Shown: one piece after another, positions 53,310 to 62,089 of the stretch
Layout of the letters: each line of letters opens with the position of its first letter
How positions within the stretch are numbered: the first letter of the stretch is position 1
From: JAZBPO01 sp963691775
GTDB lineage: Bacteria; Pseudomonadota; Gammaproteobacteria; Pseudomonadales; Azotimanducaceae
DNA: 64,000 bases
Reading direction: 5' to 3'
Assembly: GCA_963691775.1 (NCBI GenBank)
Contig: OY829369.1
Coordinates: 3,720,001 to 3,784,000, forward strand
The notes under the pieces: generated by a model
Database searches by the model: none
What the model saw: the letters and a program-made list of their open reading frames with translations, nothing else
What the model was told of the DNA's origin: nothing
Made by a program: the position numbers and the translations under genes

Positions 53310-54451
53310 CGGGTGGGCTGTCCAGTTCCTTCGGACGGTCCCGGAATCGAATCGCTCTCCAGGTGCTGCATGTACCAGTTTCCGCCCTGGCCAGCGCGAA
53401 ACTCTATAGGGCCGGTGAGGCCCGGGAAGGCGGGTCGGTCTCGCCCCAGGCCCTCGAGCCAAGCGTGCATCTTTTCAGGGGTGGTTGCGCCATCGCGGAG
53501 CGCGGCAACGATGAGATTCAGCGCATCATGAACCTTTGCCGCATGGTGCGAGGGCGCATGGCCGGCCGCGCGTTCGAACCCGGCCGCAAAGCGGGCGGAA
53601 GCGACAGGCGATATGGATTGATCCCATGTCACGACCCGATACACGCTTTCGGCCGTTTCATCCGGAAGCCCTTTCAGCATAGTCTCGACCACCGTCGGGC
53701 TGTCGCTCACGATTACGCGACTGTCGGGCGTGAGCTCCCGCAGTGCAGTCAATGCCACATTCATTTCCGCACTGGTTCGGAGCGCCGCGAACACCACGTC
53801 CGGTGAGTGCTCGCGCAGCGCCTCCGTTAGGACGCTGCGGAAGTCGACCGAGAGTCCTGCAAGCATCGGTATCTCGGCCTCGACGACGAGCCCGAGCGTT
53901 TCGGCCTCAGCGGCGATCGCTTTGCGAAGGCCCATGCCGTACTCGTCATTCTCGTATAGCAGAAGTGCACTGCGCGAGGCCAGGTCTCGCGCGGCGTAGC
54001 GCGCCATGAATGCGCCTTGAGAGCTGTTGTCAGGGAGGAGGCGGAAGACGCCTGGCCCCAGCGTTGTCAGCAGGTCGCTTGAAGCACTCGGAAGCAGCAG
54101 GGGTATACCAGCTGCCGTATACACGGGCCCGGCAACAAGCGCTTCACGGCTGCCGAAGGGGCCTACAACCGCGACGAGCCCCGGTTTCTTGATGAGCTCG
54201 AAGGCGCGATTGACCGCCTGTTCCGGCGGCTCCATACCGTCGCTGTACTCGATCGTGGGGAGGTCGAACTGTACCTCGATCGGGAGCGGGGCGGCGGCGA
54301 TCTCCTCCTTGACGAAAATGGCGCGTGTTGAGTCCGCGCCGCTCACGGCAAGGCCGACAACAACGGACTCCGGTTCGCGCTCGCAGGCACCGAGCAACAT
54401 CGTCAGGGCAAGAGCGAGCGATTTGAGGGTCGGTGACAGGCTCATCGGCAT
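53306..54451 (-). CDS. Periplasmic binding lipoprotein (Leu/Ile/Val-binding type)
   Basis: A 381-residue type I periplasmic binding protein (ABC branched-chain amino acid receptor family). The lipobox is LLGAC, so it is probably membrane-tethered. Diagnostic stretches are VVGPFGSREALVAGPVYTAAGIPLLLPSASS, SALLLYENDEYGMGLRKAI and a Venus-flytrap second lobe with DVVFAALRTSAEMNVALTALRE. No ABC permease genes are near. Instead the hybrid kinase gene starts inside its stop codon, so the protein is likely the ligand-sensing part of a LuxP/TorT-like system. ATG 54451 or 54445 are both possible starts. Ligand unknown. Confidence 0.9.
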   Translation of the reverse strand: MPMSLSPTLKSLALALTMLLGACEREPESVVVGLAVSGADSTRAIFVKEEIAAAPLPIEVQFDLPTIEYSDGMEPPEQAVNRAFELIKKPGLVAVVGPFGSREALVAGPVYTAAGIPLLLPSASSDLLTTLGPGVFRLLPDNSSQGAFMARYAARDLASRSALLLYENDEYGMGLRKAIAAEAETLGLVVEAEIPMLAGLSVDFRSVLTEALREHSPDVVFAALRTSAEMNVALTALRELTPDSRVIVSDSPTVVETMLKGLPDETAESVYRVVTWDQSISPVASARFAAGFERAAGHAPSHHAAKVHDALNLIVAALRDGATTPEKMHAWLEGLGRDRPAFPGLTGPIEFRAGQGGNWYMQHLESDSIPGPSEGTGQPTR

Positions 54452-54599
54452 GCTTCGCAGTTGGCGCGACAGACCTTCGGGGACGCAGCGGTTGGCATTC
54501 GGCCGTACTGGCCTTTCTTCGTGGCCTGTTTGCTCTGCATTCCGGCGGCCTCGCTTCGGCGGGCGCTGATCGACAGCGATAGGTCCGGCCGCAGCGCGC

Positions 54600-55313
54600 T
54601 CATGGCAGCGGGCGCCCTGCTTGATTCTCACTCCTGTGGCCGCAAACCCCTTCGATGATGCGGACGGCGTTCTTCACGAATAGAGGTTCGGAGGAAAAGC
54701 TGGCCACCAGGTCTGCGACATCGTCCGGTAGGTGCTCACGGTCCAGTGACGGACCCTGGTCGGACCTCGCTGCTCCAATCAGGAGAACGCCCAGCGTCTT
54801 GACGATTTCTCGCGCTTGCGCCGGGCTTACAGAGAGGGACGCTGCGCTTGCCGCCGCGAGCATGTCGACCTGACGAATGAAGACTCGCTTCGATTCGATG
54901 ATTCTTTCCTGCGTGACGTTGTGCTCGATGACGTGCTCGAGCCGCGTAAGAAGGGGCACGAAGGTGCCATCTGCCATCGCCGTGCTGTACAGCGAGTACG
55001 CGAAATGCGCGTGTGATACGGGAGTCCGAAGATGCTCAAGGAACGAGTTGCTCCAGCGAACCAAGCTCTCTTCGTAGAGCGTGAGGAACAGCTCTTCACG
55101 CGTCGCGAAGTAGAGGTACAGGGTCCCTTTGCCAATGCCTGCCCTCTTCGCAAGCTGAGCCATGGAGAAGGATTCGTAGCCGACTTCGAGAAAATAGGCC
55201 TCCGCGATCTCGAGGACGGCATCCCTGCGGCGTGCCTTCTGTTCAGAGCTTCGGGCTCTCTGCGTGATGCCAACTACAGTACTCAGGCGCGTCTCCTCGT
55301 CCTCATTGGGCAT
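54600..55313 (-). CDS. TetR-family transcriptional regulator
   Basis: A 237-residue regulator. The N-terminal DNA-binding domain is typical of TetR/AcrR proteins: EQKARRRDAVLEIAEAYFLEVGYESFSMAQLAKRAGIGKGTLYLYFATREELF. The rest is a helical ligand-binding domain without a recognisable signature; PVSHAHFAYSLYSTAMADGTFVPLLTRLEHV is one of its helices. ATG 55313 is chosen because the upstream codons are not conserved; its ribosome site is weak. A perfect palindrome (55363-55375) lies 50 bases upstream and is a likely operator, implying autoregulation. The divergent DUF1800 gene is 412 bases away. Confidence 0.9.
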   Translation of the reverse strand: MPNEDEETRLSTVVGITQRARSSEQKARRRDAVLEIAEAYFLEVGYESFSMAQLAKRAGIGKGTLYLYFATREELFLTLYEESLVRWSNSFLEHLRTPVSHAHFAYSLYSTAMADGTFVPLLTRLEHVIEHNVTQERIIESKRVFIRQVDMLAAASAASLSVSPAQAREIVKTLGVLLIGAARSDQGPSLDREHLPDDVADLVASFSSEPLFVKNAVRIIEGVCGHRSENQAGRPLP

Positions 55314-55725
55314 GTAGCGCCAGGCTATCGAATCGATCGCCGAGCAGCGCTTTGCCAATAAATGACCATCGGTCAGGTATATCGCCGGTCACGGCGTATC
55401 GCAAGTCACCCGCGCCAGGGCGGTAGCAGGCCTGGCCGGGTGGGTCAGGCGAATCCCGCGCTGGCTTAGGCACTCGGGATTCACTAGCGGCAGTTGCCCG
55501 TGTGTGCATCGACGTGACCCGCGAGACGCCGCCGCCATTGATCCCGAATGACTCGCGTGAGGAGCCGCCGCGGCGCGAAGCGGCGGGGCCGGTTTGGGCG
55601 CGAACACCTGATGCCGTGCCGCTGCATGAATTCTTTCCGGAGCATGTAAACGCTTCCGCACCCTCAGACGTTGAAGGCCTCATCGGCAATCGCGCCGGTG
55701 TTAAAGCAGCAGTTGCGAGGTGAGG
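55314..55725. other. Divergent spacer between TetR and DUF1800 genes
   Basis: 412 bases containing the TetR palindrome at 55363-55375. No gene is seen in the remainder. The DUF1800 ribosome site (GAGG, 55717-55720) is at the right end. Confidence 0.5.
55363..55375. promoter_or_regulatory. Palindromic operator candidate upstream of the TetR gene
   Basis: TGACC-ATC-GGTCA is a perfect 5-3-5 inverted repeat 50 bases upstream of the TetR start codon, in the divergent spacer. TetR repressors often bind such TGAC-GTCA-type sites next to their own gene. Confidence 0.6.
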
Positions 55726-57492
55726 ATGTCCCAGCGTATGTCGGCTTCAGGGTGGGTGCTTGCATGGGCCCTGGCGAGTGCCGTGACCGGGTGTGGTGGA
55801 GGCGGTTCCGCGAGGGGCGAAATGGTGTCTCCGGGGCCGTCGGCTCCGGCTTTGCCCACGCCCACACCCCCATCCACACCCCCATCCACACCTCCGTCCT
55901 CATCCACTCCAGCGCCGATCGCGTCTGGGCCGGCGCAGGTCCAGCTTGAATCCGCTGCGAAGTTGGCGGGGCAGGCCACCTTCGGGATGTCCTTCGACAG
56001 TTTGTTGGTGATGGCAGAGCAGTCTCCAGAAGACTGGCTGGAAGCAGAGTTCGAACGTCCGATTTCAAAGCATCTTCCGATCGCGCTCCGCTACGGCGAT
56101 GAGTACGGTTATGAGACCGGCTCCGCGCCGTCCCCGAGGTTCTATTCCCGCTTCGCCTTCTTCGAGAATGCGATGACCGCGGGGGACCCCCTTCGTCAGC
56201 GCGTCGCCTATGCGCTGTCACAGATTTTTGTCGTATCCGGTCGTGTGGATGAAATCGGCAGCGATCCGGTCGGCCTTGCCAGCTACTACGACATGTTGCT
56301 CGAACATGCCTTCGGCAATTACGAAGATCTGCTTCGTGCCGTCACGCTCCATCCGGTCATGGGCGTCTATCTGTCTCATGTGAACAACGCGAAGTCCGAT
56401 CCCGCAGCCAACACCTTCCCCGACGAGAACTTTGCACGCGAGGTGATGCAGCTTTTCTCGATCGGTCTCTTTGAACTGGAGCCGGATGGTACGCGGCGTC
56501 TGGATTCGGAAGGGCAGCCTATTCCCACTTACGACAACAGCGACATTCGCGAATTCTCGAAGGTCTTCACGGGGCTCACCTTCGGCAGGGACGCGGCAGG
56601 CAATGAACCCTTCTTCGGACGTCGCAGGCCGGTGCTTACAACACCGATGGTCATGGTTGAAGAGTTCCATGAGCCCGGTGAGAAGCTCCTGCTGAACGGT
56701 CTCGTGGTCCCGGATGGACAATCCGGGCTCGAGGACGTCGATAGCGCTATCAGCACTCTCTATCGGCATCCGAACGTCGGTCCCTTCTTCGGGCGCCTGC
56801 TGATCCAGCGGCTCGTCAAATCGAATCCGTCACCCGAGTACCTTGCTCGAGTCTCGCTCGCTTTCGAGGGTGATGGTCAGACACCGCGCGGTGACATGCG
56901 TGCCGTGCTGCGTGCGATTCTCCTGGATCCGGAAGCGCGCGCAGAAGAAAGCCTCGCAACCGACGGCAAGGTGCGCGAGCCGTACCTGCGCTGGCTGCAG
57001 CTGCACCGCGGCATCGGCCACGTCAGTAGCGACGGGACCTATCCGGTGACCGGCACCCGGGTGCAGGCGCTCACCGGGCAGCACGTGTTCATGGCGCCCA
57101 GCGTTTTCAATTTCTATCTACCGGATTACGCCCCGCCCGGAGCGTTGGCGGATATGGGGCTGGTCGCGCCCGAGCTGCAGATCGTCACCGACTCCACCGT
57201 GGTGGGTTGGGCCAATCTGGTCGCGAGCATGCTGTTCGGTGATAGCTCGGCCGACACCGTTGCGGGCCTGGCCACAGTGAGCCTAGACCTTGCGAAGTGG
57301 GAATCGCTTGCAGCCGATTCGAATCAGCTGCTGGACAGGATTGATCTGCTCTTCACCTCCGGGACGCTCTCGAACGCAACCCGCGAGGCGATCGCTTCGG
57401 CCATTGCGCCCCTCGGGAACGACCTGCCCACCCGAGCGCGTGTAGCGCTCTACCTTGCGCTCGTTTCCCCCGACTTTGCGGTTGAGCTTTGA
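55726..57492 (+). CDS. DUF1800 family lipoprotein
   Basis: A 588-residue exported protein. The signal peptide ends in a lipobox-like VTGCGGGG (Cys near residue 23), followed by a Pro/Thr/Ser-rich tether (about 34-65, with TPPSTPPSSSTP). The DUF1800 domain fills residues about 75-585: KLAGQATFGMSFDSLL, RQRVAYALSQIFVVS, YYDMLLEHAFGNYEDLLRAVTLHPVMGVYLSHVNN, ENFAREVMQLFSIGLFELEPDG and EFSKVFTGLTFGRD. The family occurs as a pair with DUF1501 proteins and is of unknown function. ATG 55726 has GAGG 5 bases upstream. The partner gene starts 10 bases after its stop. Confidence 0.93.
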   Translation: MSQRMSASGWVLAWALASAVTGCGGGGSARGEMVSPGPSAPALPTPTPPSTPPSTPPSSSTPAPIASGPAQVQLESAAKLAGQATFGMSFDSLLVMAEQSPEDWLEAEFERPISKHLPIALRYGDEYGYETGSAPSPRFYSRFAFFENAMTAGDPLRQRVAYALSQIFVVSGRVDEIGSDPVGLASYYDMLLEHAFGNYEDLLRAVTLHPVMGVYLSHVNNAKSDPAANTFPDENFAREVMQLFSIGLFELEPDGTRRLDSEGQPIPTYDNSDIREFSKVFTGLTFGRDAAGNEPFFGRRRPVLTTPMVMVEEFHEPGEKLLLNGLVVPDGQSGLEDVDSAISTLYRHPNVGPFFGRLLIQRLVKSNPSPEYLARVSLAFEGDGQTPRGDMRAVLRAILLDPEARAEESLATDGKVREPYLRWLQLHRGIGHVSSDGTYPVTGTRVQALTGQHVFMAPSVFNFYLPDYAPPGALADMGLVAPELQIVTDSTVVGWANLVASMLFGDSSADTVAGLATVSLDLAKWESLAADSNQLLDRIDLLFTSGTLSNATREAIASAIAPLGNDLPTRARVALYLALVSPDFAVEL

Positions 57493-57502
57493 GGAAATGA
57501 CA

Positions 57503-58888
57503 ATGAAAAAGGGTTGCTCTCGCCGTTCGTTCCTGCGCCGCTCTGCGTCTACATCCGCAGCGTTCACGCTGGGAGGCACCACGCTCATGCATCTTGGAAG
57601 CGCTGTTCATGCCCAGTCACTCGAAGGCTATCGAGCGCTCGTTTGCATCCTGCTTGCCGGTGGCGCGGACTCGTTCAACATGCTGGTTCCGACGGATTCC
57701 GACGGCTACGCGGACTACGCGGCCATTCGCTCCGATCTCGCGCTTGCGCAGGAGAGTCTCGCTCCCCTTGCCGGCGTCCATCAGGGCGGCCGGACCTTTG
57801 GTCTGCATGAGTCGCTTGCGCCCGTCGCGCCGCTCTTCGATGCGGGCGAACTCGCCTGGGTCGTGAACGCGGGTTCACTTGCCGAGCCAACGACGCCAGA
57901 AGCCATCCTCGCCGGAACTGCACGACTGCCGCTCGGGCTCTACTCACACTCCGACCAGATAGAGCAGTGGCAAACGTCCCTTGCAGATGTGCGCAGCAGC
58001 GCCGGCGTTGGGGGGCGCGTCGCTGACCTGCTTGGCGACGTCAATCCCGGATCCCCCGTCTCGATGAATCTCTCCACCGCCGGGACGAACCTGTTCCAGA
58101 GCGGTGCGCTAAGTCGCGAATTCAGCATCGACCCGGCGCAGGGTGGCGCACCGATTGCGGCCGGCTACGGCAAGGGCGAGGAAGGTGAATCCACCATTCG
58201 TCCTGCGGTCGACGCGATCCTCGCTCAGGAACGCGCGAGTCTTCTTCGGAATGCATACGGCGGGCGTTTCGCGAGCGCGCTGGCCGATGGGGAGTTCTTC
58301 AACGAGGCCGTCTCTGAAGCGCCGGTCTTCGCGACTTCGTTTGCCGATGACTCCTTCAGCCAGCAGCTCGCACTCGTCGCGAAAGTGATCGCTTCGCGTA
58401 ACGCGCTCGCCGCGAGCCGGCAGACCTTCTTCGTGACGGTAGGTGGCTGGGACCACCATGATGGTCTGCTGGAGAAGCAGGCGGGGATGCTGTCATCTAT
58501 CTCGGCAGGGCTGACTTCCTTTCGGGATGCCATGGTTCAGCTGGGGACGCACGAGGAAGTCACCACCTTCACGATCTCGGACTTCGGTCGAACGCTCACG
58601 TCCAACGGAAGGGGGTCGGATCATGGCTGGGGCGGCAATCAATTGGTCATGGGGGGCGCCGTGAACGGGGGCGCGCTGTATGGCGGGTTCCCGGAGCTTG
58701 CACTGGGAGCGCCGCTGGACACGGGCCGAGGGCGCTTCCTTCCGACCACTTCGGTGGACGAGTTCTATGCGGAACTCGTCCTCTGGTTCGGACTTGCGCC
58801 GTCGGATCTGTCGCTGGTGATACCCAACATAGGTCGGTTCTATGCCCCCGGCGGTGCTCCGCCACTCGGTTTCATGGCGCACTCCTGA
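57503..58888 (+). CDS. DUF1501 family Tat-exported protein
   Basis: A 461-residue protein of the DUF1501 family, related to sulfatase/alkaline-phosphatase folds. The N-terminus has a twin-arginine signal (CSRRSFLRRSAS), so it is exported folded. Family motifs are VCILLAGGADSFNMLVPTDSDGY, GLHESLAPVAPLFDAGELAWVVNAGS, HSDQIEQWQT, VGGWDHHDGLLEKQ and FTISDFGRTLTSNGRGSDHGWGGNQLVMGGAV. The Ser/Asp/His/metal-type residues in these motifs suggest hydrolase ancestry, but no activity is known. ATG 57503 follows GAGGAA by 7 bases; ATG 57497 is an alternative. It is co-transcribed with the DUF1800 gene. Confidence 0.93.
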   Translation: MKKGCSRRSFLRRSASTSAAFTLGGTTLMHLGSAVHAQSLEGYRALVCILLAGGADSFNMLVPTDSDGYADYAAIRSDLALAQESLAPLAGVHQGGRTFGLHESLAPVAPLFDAGELAWVVNAGSLAEPTTPEAILAGTARLPLGLYSHSDQIEQWQTSLADVRSSAGVGGRVADLLGDVNPGSPVSMNLSTAGTNLFQSGALSREFSIDPAQGGAPIAAGYGKGEEGESTIRPAVDAILAQERASLLRNAYGGRFASALADGEFFNEAVSEAPVFATSFADDSFSQQLALVAKVIASRNALAASRQTFFVTVGGWDHHDGLLEKQAGMLSSISAGLTSFRDAMVQLGTHEEVTTFTISDFGRTLTSNGRGSDHGWGGNQLVMGGAVNGGALYGGFPELALGAPLDTGRGRFLPTTSVDEFYAELVLWFGLAPSDLSLVIPNIGRFYAPGGAPPLGFMAHS

Positions 58889-59080
58889 GCCGGACAACGC
58901 CGTTTTTCTGGCATCTGCGGGTTGGAGAAGCTGCCGGGTCGAGCCTGGCCAGGGCTTTCGCGTTGCGTATGTCAGCGCTGAGGCGCAAGAGCGAGCGTCA
59001 GCATCGCTGCGCTTTCGGCGACTGCCGCACCGTGACGCACGCTTCTGGGGTACGGTGGGGGGAAAGCTCAAGGAGCCGCC

Positions 59081-60184
59081 ATGCGACTGGAGCCAGCCCT
59101 TGACCGGTGGACGAAAGCGGGCCTGATCGATCAGAACGTCGCCGCGTCCATCCGGGCCTTCGAAGCTGAACGCGTGGGATTGCACCCGGCGCTCGTGGCG
59201 CTTGCTGCGCTCGGTGGGTTCGCGATCGTGCTCGGGGCCATTGCGCTGGTTGGGGCCAACTGGTCCTGGCTGCCGAGCAGCGTGAAGCTCGGGGGTACGA
59301 TTGCTGCCGGGATCGGGCTTGCTGCCGGGCTCACGTGGGCCGAGACGCGCAAGAGCCTATGGATCTCCGAGGCTATTCGACTGGTGTTCGTGGGCTGGAT
59401 CCTTGGCGGGATCGCGGTTGTCGGTCAGGTGTTCCAACTCGATGGAAGCGCGCCGGTGGTACTTGCTTGGTGGACCGTGCTTGCCGCGCCAGCGTTCAGC
59501 TACACGCGCTCCTACCTCGGCGGTATCGCTTTCTCGGGCCTGCTCTTTGTCGGCTGCCTTGCAGTGCGCGAGGTGTTCTTCGGCGGACTGTCCGAAGAAT
59601 CTGACGCGTGGCTGCTGCTCGTATACCCGGCCGTGGTCGCGAGTGCCCTCAATCTCCCGATCATCAAGCGCCATCGCCCTGAACTTGCGAGCAGCAGCCT
59701 CTGGTTCCTTGGTGCCTGCGCGGTGCTGAACGCTTTCGTCGCGGCGAACGTGATCGCTTACGCCGATGATCAATCTGCCTCGCCGAGCGCCTTGATTCCG
59801 CTCGCCTTGGGCGCGTTGGCGACGGCGGCGTTCGTTTCCCGATGGCGACCGATGCCCGGGCCGTGGGCTTGTCTCGCCATGGTGACGACCTACGCCATGG
59901 CCAGCTTGTGGGTAGTAGGTGGGATTGATGCCGGCGAGCTCGGCGCAACCTTGCTCTCTGTGCTGCTTCTGGGCGCCCTTGCCGCTGGCGCATACGAGAG
60001 CGGGCGAACAAGGCTGTTCAAGTGCTTCACGTTTCTGATTGCGGTTCGAATCTTCGCCATGTATTCGCTATACGCGGCCGAACTGAACAACCTCGGCCTG
60101 GCGTTGCTGGGCGGGGGCGTTGTCATGCTTGTTCTTGCTGGCGCGTGGCATCGAAGCATGCAGCAGCTGGATACGCCGCGGTGA
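59081..60184 (+). CDS. DUF2157 membrane protein
   Basis: A 367-residue inner-membrane protein. The N-terminal soluble helix (LEPALDRWTKAGLIDQNVAASIRAFEAE) and the first membrane helix with ALGGFAIVLGAIALVGANWSWLP are the DUF2157 signature. About ten further helices follow. Function is unknown. AAGGAG precedes ATG 59081. The stop overlaps the start of the GDYXXLXY gene (GTGA), a pairing seen in many bacteria where the two are adjacent or fused to a DUF4401 protein. Confidence 0.9.
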   Translation: MRLEPALDRWTKAGLIDQNVAASIRAFEAERVGLHPALVALAALGGFAIVLGAIALVGANWSWLPSSVKLGGTIAAGIGLAAGLTWAETRKSLWISEAIRLVFVGWILGGIAVVGQVFQLDGSAPVVLAWWTVLAAPAFSYTRSYLGGIAFSGLLFVGCLAVREVFFGGLSEESDAWLLLVYPAVVASALNLPIIKRHRPELASSSLWFLGACAVLNAFVAANVIAYADDQSASPSALIPLALGALATAAFVSRWRPMPGPWACLAMVTTYAMASLWVVGGIDAGELGATLLSVLLLGALAAGAYESGRTRLFKCFTFLIAVRIFAMYSLYAAELNNLGLALLGGGVVMLVLAGAWHRSMQQLDTPR

Positions 60185-60666
60185 GATCCTTGCTGCGCTC
60201 GGCAGCGTTGGGGCTTCCGATTGTCGGCATCTGCTGCATGGCGATGCTGGCGGCATTCTCGGGCGACGTCGCAAGCCGGGGCGGATCGGGCCTGGCGGGG
60301 ATGACCTGGCGCATTCCGATCGCCGGCTATGACCCTCGCGATCCGATTCTCGGCCACTACGTTTCCTTCTCTTTCGACGTCCCTGTGGGCGCTCACGGTG
60401 TCTGCCTCGCCGGTGACCCTCAGGCGCCCGACATTTCCGCCCTTTCACAAGGGCAGGCGTGTGACGGTGGTCGTCTGCCCCCGGATACTGCAACCGAGGC
60501 CCATCGTTTCTACATACCGCAGGCCGCCGGCGATGCGCTCGAGAACCTGCTCCGCAGCCGTGACCACGATGCTGCGATCGAGGTCAGCGCCACCTGGAGT
60601 GGCGGCGTGCAGTTCGGGCGGCTCTTCATAGACGGCGAAGTCTGGGCACCTGGAGCGCCGGAATGA
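60181..60666 (+). CDS. GDYXXLXY-domain membrane protein
   Basis: A 161-residue protein. A single N-terminal membrane helix (ALGLPIVGICCMAMLAAF) is followed by the motif GYDPRDPILGHYVSFSF, a GDYXXLXY-type motif in which GHY replaces GDY. A C-terminal strand region with RFYIPQAAGDALENLL and VQFGRLFIDGEVW follows, as in the family. The GTG start overlaps the DUF2157 stop in a GTGA arrangement, so the two products probably act together. Cys residues at the helix end (ICC) and in the periplasmic part could form a disulfide. Function unknown. Confidence 0.85.
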   Translation: MRSLLRSAALGLPIVGICCMAMLAAFSGDVASRGGSGLAGMTWRIPIAGYDPRDPILGHYVSFSFDVPVGAHGVCLAGDPQAPDISALSQGQACDGGRLPPDTATEAHRFYIPQAAGDALENLLRSRDHDAAIEVSATWSGGVQFGRLFIDGEVWAPGAPE

Positions 60667-60949
60667 CAGGCAGTTGCGCTCGGCGCTCGGGTTCGCGTCT
60701 CGTTGGTGCGATGTGCGCGGGCCGTCCGCACGACTGGGCGGGTTACGGGCAATGGCCTCGGATTCGTTTCGCGATCGAACGGTGGTTCGCTTCCGCATCT
60801 GGGAGCTCCCACGCGCGGAATCTACGCCTGGTATCAGAGCGTGATTTCGGCATTGGGTGACACGCGAGCATTCCCGTTGAACGGCGGAGCGGGACCAGGA
60901 TTTCGTGCATATCAACGCTCGCGTGCGATGCCGCGATTCCGGCAGGAGA

Positions 60950-61443
60950 AAAGACGAGGCTTGAGGACGCTGCAAATCTTGCCGAAATCATCGGCGTGTT
61001 CGTGGTTGTCGTCACGCTGACCTACCTGGCGATACAGGTACGACAGGGTGCGTCCGTCCTGAGGTCCGAGGCCCGTTAGGCTCAGGTTTCCAACGATCAG
61101 AACGGTGTGTACCGGTTCCTGGAATGCCCTCAACTTGGTCGCATCTTTGCTCAGGCGGAAGCACCGACCGTCGCCAGAAAGACACAGTTGGCGTTCTGGA
61201 TCATCGGATAGATGCGGGCGCATGAGCACGAGTATCTGCGGTATTGAAGCGGTGCGATGGACGAGGCGACCTGGCTTGCCTACAGAGGTGTGATTTTCTT
61301 TCTGCTTGGCAATCGGGTCAGCGCGTGAGATCCGGATGTTCTGCAGGGGCTTCTTCGATGCGGATTTCACCTTGATGGTGGATGAGCTGGTTCGCGACAC
61401 GCCGGAGACCGATTTCTGGGCGCGGTTGGAACAACCGCGATGA
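60950..61443 (+). pseudogene. Decayed small membrane protein of unknown function
   Basis: A single frame reads EDAANLAEIIGVFVVVVTLTYLAIQVRQ (a membrane helix followed by the IQxRQ motif of a common hypothetical family), then LECPQLGRIFAQAEAP and MDEATWLAYRGVIFFLLGN. It is broken by TAG (61077-61079) and three further in-frame stops, then a frameshift leads into FDADFTLMVDELVRDTPETDFWARLEQPR and the original stop at 61441-61443. The intact family is about 160-200 residues long, with one N-terminal membrane helix. The parts keep the order of the family, so it is a recent pseudogene. Confidence 0.75.
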
Positions 61444-62089
61444 AGGGGTCGAGCAGGGTTGGTGTTTCGGTGCAGTGAAGCCGCCGCCGGTGACGCTGCG
61501 ATCCGGGCTCGGTTGCACGCTGCGACTCCTGCGACTTGCCGCGTGTTGAAGTACCGCTGACACCTCTTCAGAGAGCCCGGCGGTCGCTTCCGGCCTGACG
61601 GCGCAGCCCGAATCCGTTGGCACAGTCCGGTCGCCTGCTTAATCCGCATCGCGAAGACTCGGAAAGCGTGCCTGAGCCGCTTGCGAAACGCCGGACCGCG
61701 CGCCCTGGCGCTGCATGTCGATCGCGACGCTGAACGTCCGCCGGGTGCGGCGGCGGGTCCCTTGACGCGACCGTTTCTTCCACAGCGCTTGCTTGAGCCC
61801 CTGTTCCAAAGGCCCCTGTCTGCGGGATGAGGTGTCGAGTCTTACCCGTGTTCAAACGCATGTTGATGCGCGACGCGTTGAGGCCTGGCCAGATTTGCGA
61901 TTTGGGTTGCAGAACGAGGCAGGGCTTCGCGTTTTGGAAAGCGGGGGATTGCGTGCTGCAAGGCGTTCGGTGATTTCCCGCGAAACCGAGCGCAATGCGC
62001 ACTGCACGCGCGGCAGCCTTCAGGCATGACTTCTGCTTAGAGCCATAAGACAGCGCCGAGGTTGGGGCTTCTCCGTGGAGGAACGATTT
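61444..62089. other. Intergenic, no gene recognised
   Basis: 646 bases. Open frames on both strands are composition-driven. A GGAGG site at 62076-62080 serves the LruC gene. The LruC promoter should lie here but was not located. Confidence 0.4.
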
